A stretch of DNA of 9,917 nucleotides, taken from the NCBI GenBank assembly GCA_023423405.1, contig JAFAFR010000006.1, positions 1 to 9,917 on the forward strand, written 5' to 3'. The notes under the pieces are model-generated. The model did no database searches and was not told the origin of the DNA. It was given only the letters and a program-made list of their open reading frames with translations. Position 1 is the stretch's first letter. Every line of letters starts with the position of its first letter. This DNA is from Bacteroidota bacterium (lineage in GTDB: Bacteria > Bacteroidota > Bacteroidia > Chitinophagales > Chitinophagaceae). This document shows, in pieces, positions 5,851 to 9,917 of the stretch. The position numbers and the translations under genes are program-made.

Positions 5851-6522
5851 ATGCGATGGTTTGATTTTTTGAAAATTAAAATAAATCAAATGGATCAATT
5901 AAATTTTAATGATGACGTCAATTCGGTAGGCTACCTAGAAGGTGGGTTCAATCATTCAACAAATGAATCTTTTCATGAGACTTTAGACGAGATTCATGAT
6001 GTATCCACAAGCAGTTCGAATGAAGATGATTGGTGTGATCGATGCCCAAATTGTGGGGCATTAAATCAATATTCAAAACCGCAATCTAACGAGAAAGTCT
6101 CATTGGGTTTGGGGCAAGATGAAAATTGCTATGTATGTGGCGCAGATTCGATTTATAGCATAAAAAAACCACTCCATAAGTGTTCCAGGGGATGGTTGCT
6201 ACAAGAGTTGCGGCGGGTCGAAGATGCATATCTGAGGCATGTGGTAACTAAAGAGGAAGGGAGCCGAAATAGGGCGTATTTCAGTGAAATTCTTACAGCG
6301 ATTGGTGAAGCTCATCAAGATGAAAAAGTGCTTTGGTCAAGTAGAGAAGAGCACAGAGAGTATGAGAGTAAGTACCGATATGCGATTGATTTGGTGGGGG
6401 AAGTTTACTCCGGGCGTTGTGCGAAGTATTACTGGTGTGAAGGATTGCCAGTTTCTGGAAAAGACGAACTAGACGAATTAATCACTGAGTTGGAATCGCA
6501 GTGGTTTGCACAAGAAACTTAA
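5851..6522 (+). CDS. Hypothetical zinc-ribbon-like protein
   Basis: Two in-frame ATGs open the gene, at 5845 and 5851. AGGA at 5841-5844 abuts the first but is 6 nt from the second, so 5851 (223 residues) is preferred. Counting from 5845, a cysteine cluster DWCDRCPNCG (C64, C67, C70) and a second pair NCYVCG (C95, C98) fit a zinc ribbon built from two CxxC knuckles. The N-terminal 60 residues are acidic, Ser/Asn-rich and probably disordered. The C-terminal half is helical and charged (LLQELRRVEDAYLRHV, EEHREYESKYRYAIDLV). No signal peptide or membrane segment is present. The gene is noticeably more AT-rich than its neighbours, suggesting a separate origin. It lies between two palindromes and may form its own transcription unit. 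I cannot assign a function; DNA or protein binding through zinc is a guess. Confidence 0.75.
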   Translation: MRWFDFLKIKINQMDQLNFNDDVNSVGYLEGGFNHSTNESFHETLDEIHDVSTSSSNEDDWCDRCPNCGALNQYSKPQSNEKVSLGLGQDENCYVCGADSIYSIKKPLHKCSRGWLLQELRRVEDAYLRHVVTKEEGSRNRAYFSEILTAIGEAHQDEKVLWSSREEHREYESKYRYAIDLVGEVYSGRCAKYYWCEGLPVSGKDELDELITELESQWFAQET

Positions 6523-6541
6523 TTTTTCGAATCGTGCTTCA

Positions 6542-6577
6542 ATGGTGATTAATCTACGGTTTAAGATTAATCACCAT
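6542..6577 (+). terminator. 14-bp perfect hairpin after the zinc-ribbon gene, possible terminator or operator
   Basis: ATGGTGATTAATCT (6542-6555) and AGATTAATCACCAT (6564-6577) pair perfectly around ACGGTTTA, 20 bases past the stop. The tail ATATTTGT is only moderately T-rich. The word GGTGATT recurs a third time at 6589-6595, followed by a T-run. It separates the zinc-ribbon gene from the primase-helicase gene, so termination is likely, but a binding site controlling the latter is possible. Confidence 0.5.
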
Positions 6578-6651
6578 ATTTGTATACGGTGATTTTTGCT
6601 TCTCAAAGGACTGAGAGGTAAATTGAATTTAATCTTGGTTTTTAAATAAAC

Positions 6652-9621
6652 ATGAATAATTATATCTATGTGGCAACTCATACAGCCGTGATAAACAAGC
6701 CCATGAAAAAAGACAAGAAAGCCTTTCATAGGCTTTCACATGGCTGGAAGCTCGAAGAAACATCGATCGAGAATTTGGCCGAGCATATCAATAAAGGTCA
6801 TCCATTCACCGTTCATCACGATGGAACGAGAAAGGAAGAAAATTTCACTCGCAGTAATATCTTGGCAGTGGATATTGACCAAGGAATGACACTTGATATG
6901 GCCTTGGCGAATTCATTTATCAAGGAACATGCGGCATTGATTTACACCACACCAAGCCATACAAGTGAAATCAATCGCTTTCGAATTGTTTTCGTTTTGA
7001 AACGAGTGATTACCGTGGCTGAGGAAATGAGGGCGGCCTATAGAGGAATTATTCGAAAGTTTGGAGGAGATCAAGCATGCCAAGATGCATGCCGTTTCTT
7101 CTATGGTTCCAAGGGGTCTAATCCAATAATCATCGGAAAATCGCTTCCTAATCAGGAGCTAGAGAATATCATTGCACTTGGCAATGAAGTCCGTGTGCTA
7201 TCTGGCAATGTGGCGGAAAATTATAAAGCCAAGAGCGACATAGTAATGACGAATCGTTCAGAAGTGTCCCTTGAGCCTAATCAAATGGTTCGCCTTGCTG
7301 ATCAAGAGCAGCAAGTACTTTTAACTTCTCTTGAACGTAAAACATCGATTCATTGCCCAGTTCACATTGATCGCGATGCGAGCGCCATGGTCATAGTGAA
7401 TCGTTACGGTGTACACGGGGTGTACTGCAGTGCTTGTGCAGCTTCGTTTTGGCCATATAAGCGCAAGTTGTATGACTTCAATGCTCTCCCGCGCGCGATC
7501 CACGAACTCGCAAAAGAAGAATTTCCTTTCAAGCACGACGATTTGACAAATCTAGATGACGAGGGGGCAGTCATTCCTGCAACGACCGAGGAAATCGATG
7601 AATGGAAAGCAGCGCTGCTTAATCGTCGATTCATGACGAGCTACGGACGATACATGCCGGAGCATGCTTTCAAAAAAGGCATAACTTTTATACGTAGCCA
7701 GAAGGGTTCAGGCAAGACTGAAGCGCTGGGGCGTGCAGTAAAACAGTGGAAATCGGAAGGCAAGTCGATCCTATTGATTGGGCACCGTCAAGCCTTGCTG
7801 CAAAGTATGGCGATTCGCTTGGGGCTGGATTGCTATTTCTACCTTGAAGGAACGGCAGTACGTAACAACAAGCCGAGTCAGCACTATGTCATTTGCTTGG
7901 ATAGCATGAGTAAGTTACTAAGCCCGCAATTGGATAGGTTTGATGTAGTGATAATTGATGAAGCTGAGCAGGTGTTCGCTCACTGCCTATCTCCAACGTT
8001 GGCTAATAAACGCCGCATCACCCTGTCTTTGGTCAGGCACTATCTAAGCAATGCCGAGGCCATCATCTTGGCAGATGCTGACTTGGGCGAAATCACGATT
8101 GAGGTCGTGACACAGTGCGCAGGCGATAAAGCTAATTGTCAATTTATCCTGAACGAATACAAGGCCACGGGGAAAACTTTGGATTTTTACGCTAGCGAAC
8201 GTCATTTGCTGGCAGAGCTAGCTGAGACAGTTGCTCAAGGTGGGAGGCACTATGTCGCGACAAATTCGCTTAAGAAGGCGAAGGTAATTAAAGAAATTAT
8301 CTCGAAAGAGTACCCAGAAAAAAAAGTGATGTTGGTGACGTCAGAGCAGGCAAATGATCCTGTCGTACAGCACTTCATTCGCAATATCAAGGCTGAAATT
8401 TTGAGCTATGACTTGGTGATTACATCCCCTTCGCTTGGGACTGGAATCGACATCACATTTGAAGACAATGCAGAATTGATTGATACCGTATTCGGTTTCT
8501 TCTACTGCAACATCACCACGCATTTCGACATCGATCAACAGCTGTGCCGGGTGCGTCATCCCAAGGCGATTAAGGTTTGGGTGTCGCCCGAGCGCTTCTC
8601 ATTTGAGACAGATCCTGCGGTTTTGGAAGCTGAATTGATTGCATGTCAAAACCTGGATGAAGTGATCACCGGCTTTACTCAAAATGGACAGCCTGAACTA
8701 GACCCATTCTATTTGTCACTGTTTTCTACGGTTACGGCGGTTCAGCGGGCTTCGAAAAACAACTTGAAGGGTAACTTCAAGAAACTGCGAGAGGACGCTG
8801 GTTGTGTAGTCAAAGACATTGAGAGCGACAGCGAGATGTCCCGTAAAGGAGGACTACTTATGGGTGAAGCTAAGGAGAAGTTGGAGAAGGCATCGATTGC
8901 AGCATTGTGTCAAGCGCAGCCAATCACTGAAGAAACTTACGAGTTTTTAGCCAAGTCTCAAAAGTCAGGCGCTATCCCAGATGACCAAGAGTTATCCATG
9001 CGCCGCTTTGAGCTAGAGAGCTTTTATCGTGAGCCAATTTCGGAAAACTTGGTGGCGTTGGATAGACAGCATGGATACCGTGATGCTGTGCGCATGGCTG
9101 AAGTTTTTTGGGTAGATAGGGATCAACTTCTGCAGATGTACAGGACTGAATTGATGTTGGGGGCCAAAGGGGATAGCCTGTTTATTGATACATCCAAATT
9201 GGCGCTGAAACAGCAGGTACTTCGTGAGTTGGTTTACGCCGCTGGATTGGCCGATGCGAATGGCGTGATCAATGTTGATGCGTTGATTAAACATGAAGAC
9301 TTAAACGGCTTCGTAGCTTTGATTTTGGAAAATCAAATGCATTTACAGCACTTGTTCAATATGCCTTTGCGTAGTGACCTCAAGTCGAAGCCGGTGACTA
9401 GCGTTAAGAAGGTGCTGAAATTGATTGGTCTCAATTTGCGTGAGGTGAAGACGAAGAAGGTTGGCGCGAAGAAGTATCGGTTCTACGGTATCGATCTTGA
9501 CTCTCTCAGTCGTATGCAGGCATTGATTGAAGTGCGCGGCAGGTTCAAGGCCGAAGGGGCAGAACCACTGGTATTCGTGAAGCGCAAACAGGAAATGAAT
9601 GCGAAACTGCTGGAGTTCTGA
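6652..9621 (+). CDS. Primase-helicase replication protein (AEP-type primase, zinc finger, SF2-like helicase)
   Basis: This 989-residue protein appears to combine primer synthesis and DNA unwinding. Residues 50-165 resemble an archaeo-eukaryotic primase/prim-pol core: metal-binding LAVDID (D74, D76), YTTPSHT with S102/H103, and NRFRIVFVL, then DQACQDACRFFYGS. A CHC2-like zinc finger follows (C235, H238, C259, C262). The helicase part has Walker A KGSGKTE (351-357), LLIGHRQALL (motif Ia), IIDEAEQ (434-440, motif II), LADAD (473-477), SPSLGTGIDI (592-601, motif V) and QQLCRVRHP (629-637, motif VI arginine). This arrangement is like herpesvirus origin-binding-type helicases and the CyRepA1-type plasmid replication proteins. 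The C-terminal 330 residues are unassigned. ATG 6652 has no clear Shine-Dalgarno. The right 54-bp repeat starts 12 bases after the stop. It is probably the initiator or replisome of a plasmid-like element. Confidence 0.88.
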   Translation: MNNYIYVATHTAVINKPMKKDKKAFHRLSHGWKLEETSIENLAEHINKGHPFTVHHDGTRKEENFTRSNILAVDIDQGMTLDMALANSFIKEHAALIYTTPSHTSEINRFRIVFVLKRVITVAEEMRAAYRGIIRKFGGDQACQDACRFFYGSKGSNPIIIGKSLPNQELENIIALGNEVRVLSGNVAENYKAKSDIVMTNRSEVSLEPNQMVRLADQEQQVLLTSLERKTSIHCPVHIDRDASAMVIVNRYGVHGVYCSACAASFWPYKRKLYDFNALPRAIHELAKEEFPFKHDDLTNLDDEGAVIPATTEEIDEWKAALLNRRFMTSYGRYMPEHAFKKGITFIRSQKGSGKTEALGRAVKQWKSEGKSILLIGHRQALLQSMAIRLGLDCYFYLEGTAVRNNKPSQHYVICLDSMSKLLSPQLDRFDVVIIDEAEQVFAHCLSPTLANKRRITLSLVRHYLSNAEAIILADADLGEITIEVVTQCAGDKANCQFILNEYKATGKTLDFYASERHLLAELAETVAQGGRHYVATNSLKKAKVIKEIISKEYPEKKVMLVTSEQANDPVVQHFIRNIKAEILSYDLVITSPSLGTGIDITFEDNAELIDTVFGFFYCNITTHFDIDQQLCRVRHPKAIKVWVSPERFSFETDPAVLEAELIACQNLDEVITGFTQNGQPELDPFYLSLFSTVTAVQRASKNNLKGNFKKLREDAGCVVKDIESDSEMSRKGGLLMGEAKEKLEKASIAALCQAQPITEETYEFLAKSQKSGAIPDDQELSMRRFELESFYREPISENLVALDRQHGYRDAVRMAEVFWVDRDQLLQMYRTELMLGAKGDSLFIDTSKLALKQQVLRELVYAAGLADANGVINVDALIKHEDLNGFVALILENQMHLQHLFNMPLRSDLKSKPVTSVKKVLKLIGLNLREVKTKKVGAKKYRFYGIDLDSLSRMQALIEVRGRFKAEGAEPLVFVKRKQEMNAKLLEF

Positions 9622-9632
9622 AGCTCTCGCGG

Positions 9633-9686
9633 GGGGACAACTGGTTAGAGATTTCACTTATAAAAATCATCTATCGAGTTGTCCCC
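9633..9686. repeat. 54-bp hairpin-forming direct repeat, right copy
   Basis: Same orientation and length as the copy at 4205-4258, with the perfect GGGGACAACT / AGTTGTCCCC ends retained. Relative to the left copy it has T for C at position 13, T for C at 29, and A for G at 32, all transitions at unpaired positions. It lies 12 bases after the primase-helicase stop and has no following T-run, so it is not a terminator. Confidence 0.8.
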
Positions 9687-9775
9687 GCTGGTGAAATTCA
9701 TATTCCATCTGAGTAGCGGAAATCATCCGCATGAAATTTGATTAAGTAATGGAGATTAAGCTGATGTAGGCAGCA

Positions 9776-9801
9776 AAAAAGGCGCTATGAAGCGCCTTTT
9801 T
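9776..9801. terminator. Bidirectional rho-independent terminator
   Basis: AAAAAGGCGCT (9776-9786) pairs with AGCGCCTTTTT (9791-9801) around ATGA, with TTTTTGTTTT on the plus side and six T on the minus side. It can end both the plus-strand primase-helicase transcript and the minus-strand gene whose stop lies at 9831-9833. Confidence 0.88.
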
Positions 9802-9830
9802 GTTTTCGAAAACGGTAGGAGATGTCGAGC

Positions 9831-9917
9831 TTAGGAGCCTCGAATTCGTACCTCGTTATGAGATCTGCACTTGGGGCACATAAAACCAGACGTCAACGTA
9901 ACAGAGGAGCCTCTTGG
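9831..9917 (-). CDS. C-terminal end of an unidentified minus-strand gene with a CxxC motif (partial)
   Basis: The minus strand is open from the window edge to a TAA at 9833-9831, giving 28 residues that end TSGFMCPKCRSHNEVRIRGS. The MCPKC pair looks like one knuckle of a zinc ribbon. The frame is followed at about 30 bases by a bidirectional terminator, which supports it being a real gene end. An internal ATG at 9881 would give only 16 residues, so the start is probably outside. No family can be named from so little. Confidence 0.45.
   Translation of the reverse strand, partial: PRGSSVTLTSGFMCPKCRSHNEVRIRGS

Larger units (their letters stand above)
4205..9686 (+). mobile_element. Putative integrated replication module bounded by 54-bp hairpin repeats
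   Basis: Two near-identical direct repeats bracket 5.48 kb carrying four co-oriented genes, the last a 989-residue primase-helicase. Direct repeats bounding a self-contained block with replication functions are what site-specific integration of a circular element leaves behind (attL and attR). The FimB-like recombinase lies immediately outside on the left, transcribed away. No recombinase is encoded inside, so if the block moves, it depends on an enzyme in trans. The boundaries are seen; mobility is inferred. Confidence 0.5.

Noticed and set aside
8763..8781. CTTGAAG / CTTCAAG inverted repeat
   Set aside because: It lies inside the primase-helicase coding region, has 7-bp arms only and can be explained by codon use.
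9343..9657. Minus-strand 104-codon frame
   Set aside because: It is antisense to the end of the primase-helicase and runs into the hairpin repeat; it looks like a shadow frame.
1..9917. CRISPR array, tRNA or rRNA gene
   Set aside because: No regularly spaced identical repeats, no cloverleaf-like sequence and no rRNA stretches were seen on either strand.

Overview
The window looks like a genomic island in a proteobacterial chromosome, probably a betaproteobacterium. The taxonomic guess rests only on the GC-rich chromosomal remnant at the left edge and is weak. That remnant (1-337, minus strand) is a clear piece of the Mg-chelatase-like ATPase gene comM/yifB. Its homology stops immediately before the Walker A motif, and everything to the right is visibly more AT-rich accessory DNA. 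The left island boundary therefore lies near 338-345, inside comM.

Region by region: 338-800 holds the island end and one small unknown gene (469-660, minus). 805-3086 is a probable type II restriction-modification pair: a beta-class DPPY DNA methyltransferase (plus) and a convergent presumed endonuclease (minus) whose stop codons overlap. 3087-3414 has no credible gene but contains short repeats and two hairpins. 3415-4032 (minus) is a complete FimB/FimE-type tyrosine recombinase, preceded by a perfect 11-6-11 bp palindrome (4085-4112).

From 4205 to 9686 lies a 5.48-kb unit bounded by two directly repeated 54-bp sequences, each able to fold into a long bulged hairpin. The two copies differ at three positions, all unpaired in the fold. 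Inside are four plus-strand genes: an unknown 284-residue protein, a 147-residue protein with an H-NS-like but degraded C-terminal motif, a zinc-ribbon-like protein, and a 989-residue primase-helicase (AEP-type primase, zinc finger, SF2-like helicase). Palindromes or terminators separate the genes. The right edge carries a bidirectional terminator and the C-terminal end of a minus-strand gene with a CxxC motif.

Working model (inference): the primase-helicase unit is a replication module or plasmid-like element. It was captured by recombination at the 54-bp hairpin sites, possibly by the neighbouring FimB-like recombinase, and sits beside an R-M system in an island that disrupted comM. The hairpin pair and the recombinase palindrome are the most novel features. 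No tRNA, rRNA, CRISPR array or classical insertion sequence was seen.
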